From Pirellulimonas nuda (GTDB taxonomy: Bacteria > Planctomycetota > Planctomycetia > Pirellulales > Lacipirellulaceae), in NCBI RefSeq assembly GCF_007750855.1, contig NZ_CP036291.1:4774001-4838000 (forward strand): a stretch of DNA of 64,000 nt. The letters run 5' to 3'. Under the pieces are notes generated by a model, which was not told the origin of the DNA, did no database searches, and saw only the letters and a list, made by a program, of their open reading frames with translations. Made by a program: the position numbers and the translations under genes. Of this stretch, positions 48,949 to 57,718 are shown piece by piece. Positions within the stretch are counted from its first letter, which is position 1. Each line of letters begins with the position of its first letter.

Positions 48949-51900
48949 ATGACAGGGAAGAGCCTCTTCTTGGCGGGCATCGTAGCTGCCTGCGGCGCTT
49001 GTGCCGTACAAGCCCAGTTGGTGACCGAGTGGAACTGGGACTCCACAAAGACCGGTAACCAAGACTGGCAAGTTGCAGCGAACTGGCCCAACCAGCTCGG
49101 ATTCCCGAACGACCCCGGCCGGGTAGACCCTGATGATACCGTGATCACCCCGGTCGTCGGCGCCAACCTGTCCGTCGCACTTGCCGGCAACCTGACAGTT
49201 AACGTCGGGGCGACAGACGTGACGGTGGCGTCGCTCCGGCTTGGCGGGACCGCCGGTGCGGTTACGACGACCGTGGTTGGCAGCGGCGGGAGGCTAATCT
49301 TTGAGAACTTCGAGAACAACGACAACCCGCCCCCCCCCATGGGCCAACCCCCGAAGGTGCTCCAGTACTCGTTTAACGAAAGCCGAGCGCTGATCATCAG
49401 TGGGGGCGTCGCCGGATCTACCAACGTGATCAGCGTTCCGATTTTCCTAAATCACGAGACGCTCGACATCGACTCGAACCGCGACGCCAACGCGCCGGTC
49501 GGCTTTGTGAGCACCAATGACCTGCTGATCAACGGCCCAATCACGTTCACTGGCGGATCACAGACCTCAAACTCGATACCGGGGATTGATAACTACCTGC
49601 CAGCCGGACTCAAGCTCACGGTCTCAAGCCCACTCGCCATCCCAAACAACAACCTCAATCCTATGGGAGGCGAGACAGAATTTGACTTCCACATCAACGG
49701 TTCGATCTCGAACGGCGGTTTGGCGGAGTACTCGGGCGTCATCTCGGGCGCCGGCGACCTGCTCATCGGAAACGTGAGCAACAGCGAGGTCCTGCCCCTA
49801 AGCACCGTCATCCTGAGCGGCGCCAACACCATCACTGGCCGGATCGCCCCCAACCGGGCGAACATCGTGCTCGCCAACGACCTGGCGTTCGGAACCGGCC
49901 CGATCAAGTCCAAGACCATTACCGGCGAGTTTGGCAACAATCTGCTCTCGGACAACGACAGCCGCAACCTCGCAAACCGAATGATCTTTGCCCAGTTCGT
50001 AACCGTGAAAGGCGAGCACTCGCTGGAGTGGTCTGGGCCGGTTGAACAGGACAACGCCCGCGGTTGGATCAACCTGCTCCCGGCGGGAAAGGAATTCAAA
50101 CTTTCCGGCACGCAGTACATCGACGGCGACTCCGAACCCGACCTGGGAGGTCTTCCGGCGGCGGACAAGCAGTATATCTTCGACGGGTCGGGACTGACGC
50201 GTGTCACGGGCGCCATCCGCAATCACGAGACCGCTAGTGTCAGTCGCTCGATCTTTAAGTACGGCACCGGGCCTGTCTACCTTCAAGGGAGCTTGACGGG
50301 CAACAACAGCGACTACTCATTCCGCACGGTAGTTTCCGGCGGCAACCTTCACGTTGCGACGATCAACGACCTGGGTTCCAGCACGATCGTATCGCGAGCC
50401 GGCGGCATCGGGCTGGAGAACGGCACGGTGACAGGCCCTGACTCCTCCGCCTTCCTTAGCCGAGTCAACAATAAGGCGACCGCGCCAACGTCGGCCATCG
50501 TCACTCAACAAGGGAACATCGGCAACGACTTTGCCAGCTTCGACGCATGGGACCACGGCGGCCTCATGCTGGCAGCGGGCGAGTACGCAGGAAACCTCGA
50601 CTTTACCACCGGCGACCTGGCCAACGCCCAAGACATGAGCCTCGCCGCTCGCGATCGAAGCACCACCACACAGTACACCGGCACAATCACCCCCGGAAAT
50701 GCCACCTATCGGCTGGGAGGCGGCGGCGGCATCTTGCAGCTTCCGAACACAAACCAGCTCACCGGGGCCCGCAGCCTAGTGGTGCAAAACGGGCTCGACT
50801 TTGGCCCGATCCAGCAGATCGGCATGGTGCGGCTTACCAATACCAACAACTATACCGGCACAACCAGCATCCTCGGCGAACAGCTCAACAGCAACGAAGC
50901 CAACGGCATCGCGGACAACAACGTCGAGAACAGCAGCCAGTTCCGTGGTACGACGCTTTCAGTGTCTAGTCTGGCGAATGGCGGCGTAGCGAGCAGCATC
51001 GGAAGCTCCTCGTCGGCCGCGGCAAACTTGTACGTCCAAGGAGGCACGCTGCGATACGAAGGCGCCGCCACGAGCACCGATAGGCTGCTAACCATCGGAA
51101 CGCGGGGCGGCACGATCGAGGCGTCGGGCTCAGGGGCCGTGACCTTTTCCAATACCGGCGCCATCGCCATGGGCATTGCCGCGGTCCGAAACGGAGATGT
51201 GGTGGGGCAAACCTGGATCGGTGGGATCGGGCTGATTGCGGATATTCAGTCGGGCACCGCCGACCTCGTGCCGGGCATGACCGTGGCTGCCAGCGGGGTC
51301 GTGGAAGGGTCTTCGCCCCCGGACGGCTCGATTACCATCGCCGAGATTGTCAGCCCGACACGCATCAGACTAAGCGACCCCATCAGCGCCTTTACCAGCT
51401 TCAACAATACGCCGGTTACGTTCGGCACAGCGCCCCGCACGCTGACGCTGTCCGGCACAAACTCAAGCAACAACACTTTTGCGCCGCTGATCGGCGACGA
51501 CGCTACCACCGGCAATGTTAGCCTCGTCAAGTCAGGCGCCGGCAAGTGGGTCCTCACCAACCCCGGCAACAACTGGGCGGGCAACACCACGGTCAGCGCG
51601 GGGACGCTCAGCATCACCAACCCAACCCTTAACGATACGGCCGACGTGCTGCTCCTCCCCACCTCTACATTCGACCTAGATTTCGCTGGGATCGACACGA
51701 TCGGCGGGCTGTTCTTCAACGGCGTCCAGCAAGTGGGAGGCACCTGGGGAAGCCTGCTTTCGAGCGCAGCGAACAAGCGTTCGTGGTTCACTGGGCTTGG
51801 CGTACTGAACGTGACCGAAACCGTGATGCTTGGGAAGATCGGCGGCGACTTCAACGGCGACGGGTACGTCGACGCCGCCGACTACACCACCTGGCGAGAC

Positions 51901-52122
51901 AACCTGGGCGCCGCGACCGACGACGCCCTAAACGGCAACGGCGATGGAAACCCCGGCGTCACGTCCGCCGACTACGACCTGTGGAAGACGAATTTCGGCA
52001 TGACCGCTCCCCCGTTGGCAATTGCGGCGTTGGGCGCCGCCGCTTCTGTGCCGGAACCCGCGACCCTGGTTCTGCTGCTGCTCGCCGGCGTCCCGTTGGC
52101 CGTGTTCCGGCGTAGGGTCTAG
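48949..52122 (+). CDS. large secreted surface protein: autotransporter-type beta-strand repeats, dockerin-like repeat, PEP-CTERM anchor
   Basis: The product is 1057 aa. A signal peptide (about 1-22, ending VQAQ) is followed by a long Asn/Gly/Thr-rich region with the 'GxGxLxLxGxNTYTGxT' autotransporter-associated strand pattern ([32 protein letters not shown]). Near the C-terminus [19 protein letters not shown] and [20 protein letters not shown] form a dockerin-like calcium-binding pair. The last 28 residues are a PEP-CTERM sorting signal: VPEPATL, a hydrophobic helix and FRRR. The protein should be processed by an exosortase and shown at the cell surface. A scaffold or adhesin role in the pectin locus is inferred. 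Confidence 0.9.
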   Translation: MTGKSLFLAGIVAACGACAVQAQLVTEWNWDSTKTGNQDWQVAANWPNQLGFPNDPGRVDPDDTVITPVVGANLSVALAGNLTVNVGATDVTVASLRLGGTAGAVTTTVVGSGGRLIFENFENNDNPPPPMGQPPKVLQYSFNESRALIISGGVAGSTNVISVPIFLNHETLDIDSNRDANAPVGFVSTNDLLINGPITFTGGSQTSNSIPGIDNYLPAGLKLTVSSPLAIPNNNLNPMGGETEFDFHINGSISNGGLAEYSGVISGAGDLLIGNVSNSEVLPLSTVILSGANTITGRIAPNRANIVLANDLAFGTGPIKSKTITGEFGNNLLSDNDSRNLANRMIFAQFVTVKGEHSLEWSGPVEQDNARGWINLLPAGKEFKLSGTQYIDGDSEPDLGGLPAADKQYIFDGSGLTRVTGAIRNHETASVSRSIFKYGTGPVYLQGSLTGNNSDYSFRTVVSGGNLHVATINDLGSSTIVSRAGGIGLENGTVTGPDSSAFLSRVNNKATAPTSAIVTQQGNIGNDFASFDAWDHGGLMLAAGEYAGNLDFTTGDLANAQDMSLAARDRSTTTQYTGTITPGNATYRLGGGGGILQLPNTNQLTGARSLVVQNGLDFGPIQQIGMVRLTNTNNYTGTTSILGEQLNSNEANGIADNNVENSSQFRGTTLSVSSLANGGVASSIGSSSSAAANLYVQGGTLRYEGAATSTDRLLTIGTRGGTIEASGSGAVTFSNTGAIAMGIAAVRNGDVVGQTWIGGIGLIADIQSGTADLVPGMTVAASGVVEGSSPPDGSITIAEIVSPTRIRLSDPISAFTSFNNTPVTFGTAPRTLTLSGTNSSNNTFAPLIGDDATTGNVSLVKSGAGKWVLTNPGNNWAGNTTVSAGTLSITNPTLNDTADVLLLPTSTFDLDFAGIDTIGGLFFNGVQQVGGTWGSLLSSAANKRSWFTGLGVLNVTETVMLGKIGGDFNGDGYVDAADYTTWRDNLGAATDDALNGNGDGNPGVTSADYDLWKTNFGMTAPPLAIAALGAAASVPEPATLVLLLLAGVPLAVFRRRV

Positions 52123-52134
52123 CCAGTTCGTTCG

Positions 52135-52181
52135 AGACCCGCACCGCTCCCTCGAAGCGAGACGGTGCGGGTCTATTTCTT
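52135..52181 (+). terminator. rho-independent terminator after the PEP-CTERM gene
   Basis: AGACCCGCACCG at 52135-52146 pairs with CGGTGCGGGTCT at 52163-52174 as a perfect 12-base stem with a 16-base loop. It is followed by ATTTCTTGTT, a modest T-rich tail. It ends 13 bases after the stop codon and separates the PEP-CTERM gene from the oxidoreductase gene. Confidence 0.85.
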
Positions 52182-52229
52182 GTTATGCTTACGTACGAGA
52201 ACGGTCCCTGGCTACCAAAAGACGATCGA

Positions 52230-53693
52230 ATGGTGATGAACCGCCGACAGTTTGTGACTTCCTCCGCCGCGATTGCTGGGCTCGCCCTCACGTCACCGCG
52301 CTCCACTCTGGCCCAAGTAAGATCTGCCTCGGACCTACGCGTCGCGGTTATTGGGGTGAAGGGCCAAGGAAGCGGCCACATGGGGAACCTCTCAAAAAAC
52401 CTGGTGGCGATTTGCGACGTCGACCAAACTATTCTCAACGATCGCGCCGGCGAGTTTCGTGCGGAGACCGGCCGCAAGCTGGAAACCTATAGCGACTACC
52501 GCCGACTGCTGGAGAATCAAGACATCGACGCGGTGTCGATCGCGACGCCGAACCACACCCACTCGCTGATCGCGATTGCCGCCATCAATGCGGGCAAAGA
52601 CGTGTATGTCGAGAAGCCAGTCTCACACAACGTGTGGGAGGGCCGACAACTATCCGCCGCCGCGCGCAAAAGTGGACGCGTCGTCCAGTGCGGCACTCAG
52701 TCGCGTTCGAGTCAGGCGTTGCAAGAAGCCGTGAAGTGGGTCCGAGGGGGCGGTCTCGGCGAGATCCGGTACGCGCTGGGAACCTGCTTCAAGCCACGGC
52801 AGTCGATCGGCAAGCTCGACTCGCCGCTGACAATCCCCAGCAGCGTCGATTACGACCTATGGTGCGGCCCCGCCGAAAAGGTTGACCTCTTCCGACCCAA
52901 GCTGCACTACGACTGGCACTGGGACTTCAACACCGGCGCCGGCGACATGGGCAACCAGGGCATCCACCAGATGGACGTCGCCCGTTGGTTCCTCGGCGAA
53001 GATGGCGTCGCGCCCCGCTGCGTAAGTATTGGCGCCCGGCTGGGCTACGACGATGCCGGAAACACCCCTAACACCCAGGTCGTATTGCACGATTATCCGA
53101 CAGCGCCGTTGATCTTCGAGACACGAGGATTGCCCCGCTCAAAGGCGGGCCAGCGGCGGTGGGGCGACTCGATGGACCGCTTCCGCGGCAGCCAGATCGG
53201 CGTCATCGTTCAATGTCAGGACGGCTACGTTCATGCCTCGAACGACTACGAGAACGCTGCGGCGTACGACAACCATGGCAAAGAGGTAAAAAGCTGGCGA
53301 GGCGGTGGTAACCACCATGCCAACTGGCTGGAGGCCGTCGCGGCCCACGACCCGAAACTCTTGAATGCCGAGGTCCGCCAGGGGCACGTCTCGAGCGCCC
53401 TGTGCCACATCGGGAACGTGTCGCATCGACTTGGGGAACAACGAGCCGCCAGCGACATCGCAAACGAGATCGCCGGAAATGCGCTGCTGAGCGGCGCATT
53501 CGAGCGTATGGCGAGCCACCTGCGCGCAAACGAGATCGACGTCGATGGCGCTCCCGGAGCCCTCGTCATGGGGCCCTGGCTAGAGATCGACCCGAAATCC
53601 GAACAGTTCAAGGGCAACGCCCAGGCGTCCAAGCTGCGGAGCCGCGACTACCGTTCCGGGTTTGAGATCCCCGAGGTCGATTCAACCGTCTAA
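52230..53693 (+). CDS. Tat-exported Gfo/Idh/MocA-family oxidoreductase
   Basis: The product is 487 aa from the ATG at 52230; a second ATG at 52236 (MNRRQFV) is equally possible. The twin-arginine signal is NRRQFVTSSAAIAGLALTS. The Rossmann domain has VAVIGVKGQGSGHMGNL, AICDVD and SIATPNHTHSLIAIAAINAGKDVYVEKP. The EKP lysine is the usual catalytic/cofactor residue, and DMGNQGIHQMDVARW follows in the substrate domain. Such proteins use bound NAD(P) on sugars and their derivatives. The gene follows the terminator and begins the second half of the pectin locus. The substrate is unknown. Confidence 0.9.
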   Translation: MVMNRRQFVTSSAAIAGLALTSPRSTLAQVRSASDLRVAVIGVKGQGSGHMGNLSKNLVAICDVDQTILNDRAGEFRAETGRKLETYSDYRRLLENQDIDAVSIATPNHTHSLIAIAAINAGKDVYVEKPVSHNVWEGRQLSAAARKSGRVVQCGTQSRSSQALQEAVKWVRGGGLGEIRYALGTCFKPRQSIGKLDSPLTIPSSVDYDLWCGPAEKVDLFRPKLHYDWHWDFNTGAGDMGNQGIHQMDVARWFLGEDGVAPRCVSIGARLGYDDAGNTPNTQVVLHDYPTAPLIFETRGLPRSKAGQRRWGDSMDRFRGSQIGVIVQCQDGYVHASNDYENAAAYDNHGKEVKSWRGGGNHHANWLEAVAAHDPKLLNAEVRQGHVSSALCHIGNVSHRLGEQRAASDIANEIAGNALLSGAFERMASHLRANEIDVDGAPGALVMGPWLEIDPKSEQFKGNAQASKLRSRDYRSGFEIPEVDSTV

Positions 53694-53734
53694 ATCACCG
53701 GCTCGTTTCGACCTCTCAACTGAATTCGTGTGCA

Positions 53735-54415
53735 ATGCGCATCCCCGGCACAAGTCTGCGTCAAGCCGCCGTTGTTGGTGTGGCAACGTACTTTTTCAGC
53801 GCCGTTGCGCCCTCATTTGCTGACGCGGTCGCGGTTGAGTCTGCCGAGGAGGAGTCGGCCTACCGAGCGGCCATCATGCAGCGTGCTTCGAAGATCGTCG
53901 CGCCGCTCGCAATCGATGACGCCGATCAAAGCACACGTGTCACGAGGCTTATCGCCGATCAATACCGCTTCCTTCGCGGCGCACACGCTGCGCGAGACGC
54001 TCGTTTGGCAGAATCCAAGACGGCAAGAGACGGGAGTGTGGCTCAACGTGAGAAAGCTATCCGAGAAGAATGCGACCGCGAAGTGGTCCGCCTCCATCGA
54101 CGGTTTATTGCGAGACTCGGCGCGGAGCTCACGCCCCAGCAAGTTGACGATGTCAAAGACGGCATGACGTATGGGGTCGTACCGATCACCTATTCAGCCT
54201 ACTGCGAGTTACTGCCCGGCTTGTCCGACGACCAGAAGCGGGAGATCCGTAGCAACCTGATCGAAGCGCGAGAATACGCGATGGACGCAGGATCGTCAGA
54301 CGAAAAGCACGCGACGTTTGGCAAGTACAAGGGACGCATCAACAACTACCTATCTGCGGCTGGCTACGACCTCAAGCAGGCAGAGAGCGAGCTCGTACGT
54401 AGACGCGGCAAGTAG
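53735..54415 (+). CDS. secreted DUF3826-type protein
   Basis: The product is 226 aa with a signal peptide (about 1-30, ending SFADA). The mature protein is helical: EEESAYRAAIMQRASKIVAPL, VTRLIADQYRFLRGAHAARD, then CDREVVRLHRRFIARLGAELTPQQVDDVKDGMTYGVVP in pieces, and a YCELLPGLSDDQKREIRSNL tail. This is the pattern I know as DUF3826, found beside pectin- and rhamnogalacturonan-degrading genes in Bacteroidetes. It has no known activity. Here it lies 30 bases upstream of a pectate lyase gene, in the same orientation, supporting a role in that pathway. Confidence 0.78.
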   Translation: MRIPGTSLRQAAVVGVATYFFSAVAPSFADAVAVESAEEESAYRAAIMQRASKIVAPLAIDDADQSTRVTRLIADQYRFLRGAHAARDARLAESKTARDGSVAQREKAIREECDREVVRLHRRFIARLGAELTPQQVDDVKDGMTYGVVPITYSAYCELLPGLSDDQKREIRSNLIEAREYAMDAGSSDEKHATFGKYKGRINNYLSAAGYDLKQAESELVRRRGK

Positions 54416-54445
54416 TCTGTCACAAATTCGGCACAAAGGCGCACG

Positions 54446-56119
54446 ATGACCGTTGTAACCCCCGTCGCTCGAGCCACACGCCCGATGATTGCCGCTTGTT
54501 TGGGCGTCTGCCTTAGCGGCTTAGCCGAAGCACAGTACCCGAAGATCAGCTCCGAAGTCGCCGCAGAGACCCAGCGCCGGCTTGACGAGGTCTACCGTCG
54601 CTCCGATGAGGCGTGGCAGCGAGCCCTTCCCGCTGTCCAAGCGGCCGAGAAGGAGGGCAAACCCTACATACCTTGGGCCGCCAAGCCGGAAGACTTGCCG
54701 CAAGCCGAGATCCCCGCATTCCTCGGCGCGCAGGGGGGAGGGATGTACGCCTTTGGCGGACGTGGCGGCCAAGTGATGACCGTGGAGAACCTCAACGACA
54801 GCGGCCCGGGCAGTTTCCGCGAAGCGCTGGAGGCGGGGGGGCCCCGTATCGTGGTGTTCAACGTCGCCGGGATCATCCGGCTCAAGAGCCGCATCATCGT
54901 CCGCGCGCCTTACCTCACCATCCACGGCGGCAGTGCGCCGGGCGACGGCGTGTGCATCGCCGGGGACACGGTCGAACTAGAGACGCACGACGTCGTGATC
55001 CGCCATATGCGATTTCGCCGCGGAGCGACCTGGGTTGGCGACCGCAACGATTCGCTCGGAGGCAATCCGGTCGGCAATATTATGATCGACCACGTATCCG
55101 CAAGCTGGGGGCTGGACGAAAACCTATCGATGTACCGTCATATGTATCACCCCCCCGATGGGAGCAAAGAGTTGAAGCTGCCCACCGTGAACATCACGAT
55201 CCAGGATTCGATCTTCAGCGAGGCGCTCGACACCTACAATCATTCGTTCGGCAGCACGCTGGGCGGGTACAACAGCTCCTTCCACCACAACCTGTGGGCG
55301 TGCAACACCGGCCGCAATCCAAGCGTCGGCATGATCTACGACTTCAATTTCGCCAACAACGTCATCTACAACTGGCTGCATCGCACGGTCGACGGCGGAG
55401 ACCACCGCAGCTTCTACACGATCGTCAACAACTACTACAAACCCGGACCGGTCACGCCAACGGACGAGCCGATCGGACATCGCATCCTCAAGCCCGAGGC
55501 GCGCCGCAGCCCCTACTTTCTCCCCGATTTTGGCAAAGCGTACGTCGCCGGCAATATCGTTGAAGGCAACGACAGGGTCACCGCAGATAACTGGGACGGC
55601 GGCGTGCAGGTAGAGATCGACCCGCCGCGGGAGCCCCTCAAGAAGGGCGTCACCGTGCCGACACAGGAAGAGCTGCTCACGCAGATCCGGGCCGACAAGC
55701 CCTACCCGCGCGCCTACATCGACGTCCAACCGGCGGAAGAGGCCTACACCTACGTGCTGGCGAACGCCGGGGCTACCCGCCCCGTGCGAGACGCGGTCGA
55801 TAAGCGGGTGGTAGAGATGGTCCGCACCGGCACGGTGACCTACGCCGAGAGCAAGGGGATCATCACCGACATCGCACACGTGGGGGGCTACCCCGAGTAC
55901 GCCGGCACGCCCTACACCGATACCGACAGCGACGGAATGCCTGATGATTGGGAACTGAGCAACGGGCTCGATCCGCGCGACGGTTCAGACGCCTCCGGTG
56001 ACCTGAACGCGGACGGGTACACGAACATCGAAGAATTCCTGAACGGCGCCAACCCGGCCGCCCCAGCCGAAAAGCCCGAAACGCCACGCACCTATGTCGA
56101 TCTGTTCTGGAACAGCTAG
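54446..56119 (+). CDS. secreted pectate lyase-like protein (PL1 type) with calcium-binding tail
   Basis: The product is 557 aa. Signal peptide is about 1-29 (SGLAEAQ). After a helical N-terminal segment (about 35-75) the beta-helix starts at AFGGRGGQVMTVENLNDSGPG. It includes GGPRIVVFNVAGIIRLKSRI, IRHMRFRRG, IMIDHVSASWGLDENLS, FHHNLWACNTGRNPS and FANNVIYNWLHRTVDGGDH. The tail has DSDGMPDDWELSNGLDPRDG and DLNADGYTNIEEF, thrombospondin-3-like. Compared with the lyase at 46044-48242 it lacks the N-terminal beta-sandwich and FN3-like modules. It overlaps the next gene by 26 bases, so they are in one operon. Confidence 0.9.
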   Translation: MTVVTPVARATRPMIAACLGVCLSGLAEAQYPKISSEVAAETQRRLDEVYRRSDEAWQRALPAVQAAEKEGKPYIPWAAKPEDLPQAEIPAFLGAQGGGMYAFGGRGGQVMTVENLNDSGPGSFREALEAGGPRIVVFNVAGIIRLKSRIIVRAPYLTIHGGSAPGDGVCIAGDTVELETHDVVIRHMRFRRGATWVGDRNDSLGGNPVGNIMIDHVSASWGLDENLSMYRHMYHPPDGSKELKLPTVNITIQDSIFSEALDTYNHSFGSTLGGYNSSFHHNLWACNTGRNPSVGMIYDFNFANNVIYNWLHRTVDGGDHRSFYTIVNNYYKPGPVTPTDEPIGHRILKPEARRSPYFLPDFGKAYVAGNIVEGNDRVTADNWDGGVQVEIDPPREPLKKGVTVPTQEELLTQIRADKPYPRAYIDVQPAEEAYTYVLANAGATRPVRDAVDKRVVEMVRTGTVTYAESKGIITDIAHVGGYPEYAGTPYTDTDSDGMPDDWELSNGLDPRDGSDASGDLNADGYTNIEEFLNGANPAAPAEKPETPRTYVDLFWNS

Positions 56120-57713
56120 ACCGCTTGGTCGCAGGCTAACCTCCATTGCCGGCGCCGGCGTTGCGTTGGCCTGCGTATTGGCGTCTTCGCTGACCTCGGC
56201 CAAGACCCCGTGGATCGTTCTCGGGCCCGATGATGCGCAACCGTACGTCGACACGCTCAACGCCAATGACAAAGAGGACGTCGTCAATCTCGTTCCGAAC
56301 AAGCATTCGCTCCGTTGGATTACGGAGAATGCGCCGCTCTTCGACTGCCCATCGACGCGGCTGGAGGAGGTCTACTACTTCCGCTGGTGGACGTACCGGA
56401 AGCACATCAAGCAGACCCCGGGGGGCCGGGTTCTGACCGAGTTCATCACGCCGGTCAGCCACGCGGGCCATCACAACACGATCGCGTGCGCGTTCGGCCA
56501 TCATGTCGCCGAGGGACGCTGGCTGTGGGATCAGGCGTTGTTGGATGATTACGCCCTGATGTGGTTTCGCTCAGGGCCAGGCGGCGGCCCGGCGGAGCAC
56601 TTCCACAAGTTCAGTAGTTGGGCAGCCGCTGCACTCTACGACCGCTACCGGGTGAACGGGAACGAGGCGTTCTTAATCGACCTGCTAGAAGACTTGGTGG
56701 CCGACTACCGCACGTGGGAAGCCGAACGCCGCCTTCCGAGCGGCCTGTTCTATCAATTCGACGTCCGCGACGGTATGGAGGAGTCGATTAGCGGCGACCG
56801 GCACGCTAAGAACATCCGGCCAACGATCAACTGCTACATGGCCGCGAACGCGCGGGCCATTGCCAGCATCGCAGCGCTGGCTGGCCGTGCCGAGCTGGCG
56901 GAAGAGTTCTCGAGCAAAGTTGAGGCCTTGACGGACCTGATCGTCGAATCGCTCTGGCACGCCGACGCCGAGTTCTTCAAGGCCCGGCTCGAGACGGGGG
57001 GGCTTTCCGACGCGCGCGAAGCGATCGGCTTCATCCCCTGGACGTTCGGGGTTGCGGGTCCGGAGCACGCCGCGGCCTGGCGCCAGATCAAGGACCCGAA
57101 CGGCTTCTGGGCGCCATGCGGGCTGACAACCGCCGAACGGCGACACCCTGAGTTCCGCAGCCACGGCGTGGGGACTTGTGAATGGGACGGGGCGGTCTGG
57201 CCGTTCGCGACCAGCCAAACGCTGGTTGGCCTAGCCAACCTGCTGCGCGGGCCCGAGCAATCCGTGGTGACGCGCGACGACTACTTTGAGCAATTGGTGC
57301 GCTACGCAACCTCGCATCAGCAAGACGGCAAGACGTACATCGGCGAGTATTGCGATGAGACAACTGGCGCGTGGCTGATCACGGGCCCCAAGGCCCAGCG
57401 GAGTCGCTTCTACAACCACTCGACATTCTGCGACCTGGTGATTGGCGGGCTGGTGGGCCTCGTCCCCCGATCCGACAACACGATCGAGGTTTCCCCTCTG
57501 CTGCCCAGCGGCGTCTGGGAGTGGTTCTGCTTGGATGGCGTTCCCTACCACGGCCACAGCATCACCGTAATTTGGGACAAGTCGGGCGAACGCTACGGAC
57601 GGCGCGCCGGACTGACCGTCTGGTGCGATGGTGAACAGCTCGCCAATCGGAAAGAGCTAGGCAGGTTGACCTGCGAGATCCCCGCCAACGACCAGGCACA
57701 CCTCACGGAGTAA
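56094..57713 (+). CDS. secreted (alpha/alpha)6-barrel glycosidase, MGH1-like
   Basis: The product is 539 aa; the ATG at 56094 lies inside the end of the lyase gene. A signal peptide of about 1-36 ends TSAKT. The core is a six-hairpin barrel: EVYYFRWWTYRKHIKQT, EFITPVSHAGHHNTI, FSSWAAAALYDRY, RPTINCYMAANARAIASIA, ESLWHADAEFFKAR, FIPWTFGV, TCEWDGAVWPFATSQTLVGLANLL and FYNHSTFCDLVIGGLVGL. Acidic residues in these hairpins (for example CEWDG) are catalytic candidates. It matches the mannosylglycerate-hydrolase MGH1-like glycoside hydrolase fold. Substrate is unknown; position suggests a pectin oligosaccharide. Confidence 0.75.
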   Translation: MSICSGTARPLGRRLTSIAGAGVALACVLASSLTSAKTPWIVLGPDDAQPYVDTLNANDKEDVVNLVPNKHSLRWITENAPLFDCPSTRLEEVYYFRWWTYRKHIKQTPGGRVLTEFITPVSHAGHHNTIACAFGHHVAEGRWLWDQALLDDYALMWFRSGPGGGPAEHFHKFSSWAAAALYDRYRVNGNEAFLIDLLEDLVADYRTWEAERRLPSGLFYQFDVRDGMEESISGDRHAKNIRPTINCYMAANARAIASIAALAGRAELAEEFSSKVEALTDLIVESLWHADAEFFKARLETGGLSDAREAIGFIPWTFGVAGPEHAAAWRQIKDPNGFWAPCGLTTAERRHPEFRSHGVGTCEWDGAVWPFATSQTLVGLANLLRGPEQSVVTRDDYFEQLVRYATSHQQDGKTYIGEYCDETTGAWLITGPKAQRSRFYNHSTFCDLVIGGLVGLVPRSDNTIEVSPLLPSGVWEWFCLDGVPYHGHSITVIWDKSGERYGRRAGLTVWCDGEQLANRKELGRLTCEIPANDQAHLTE

Positions 57714-57718
57714 GTTGA

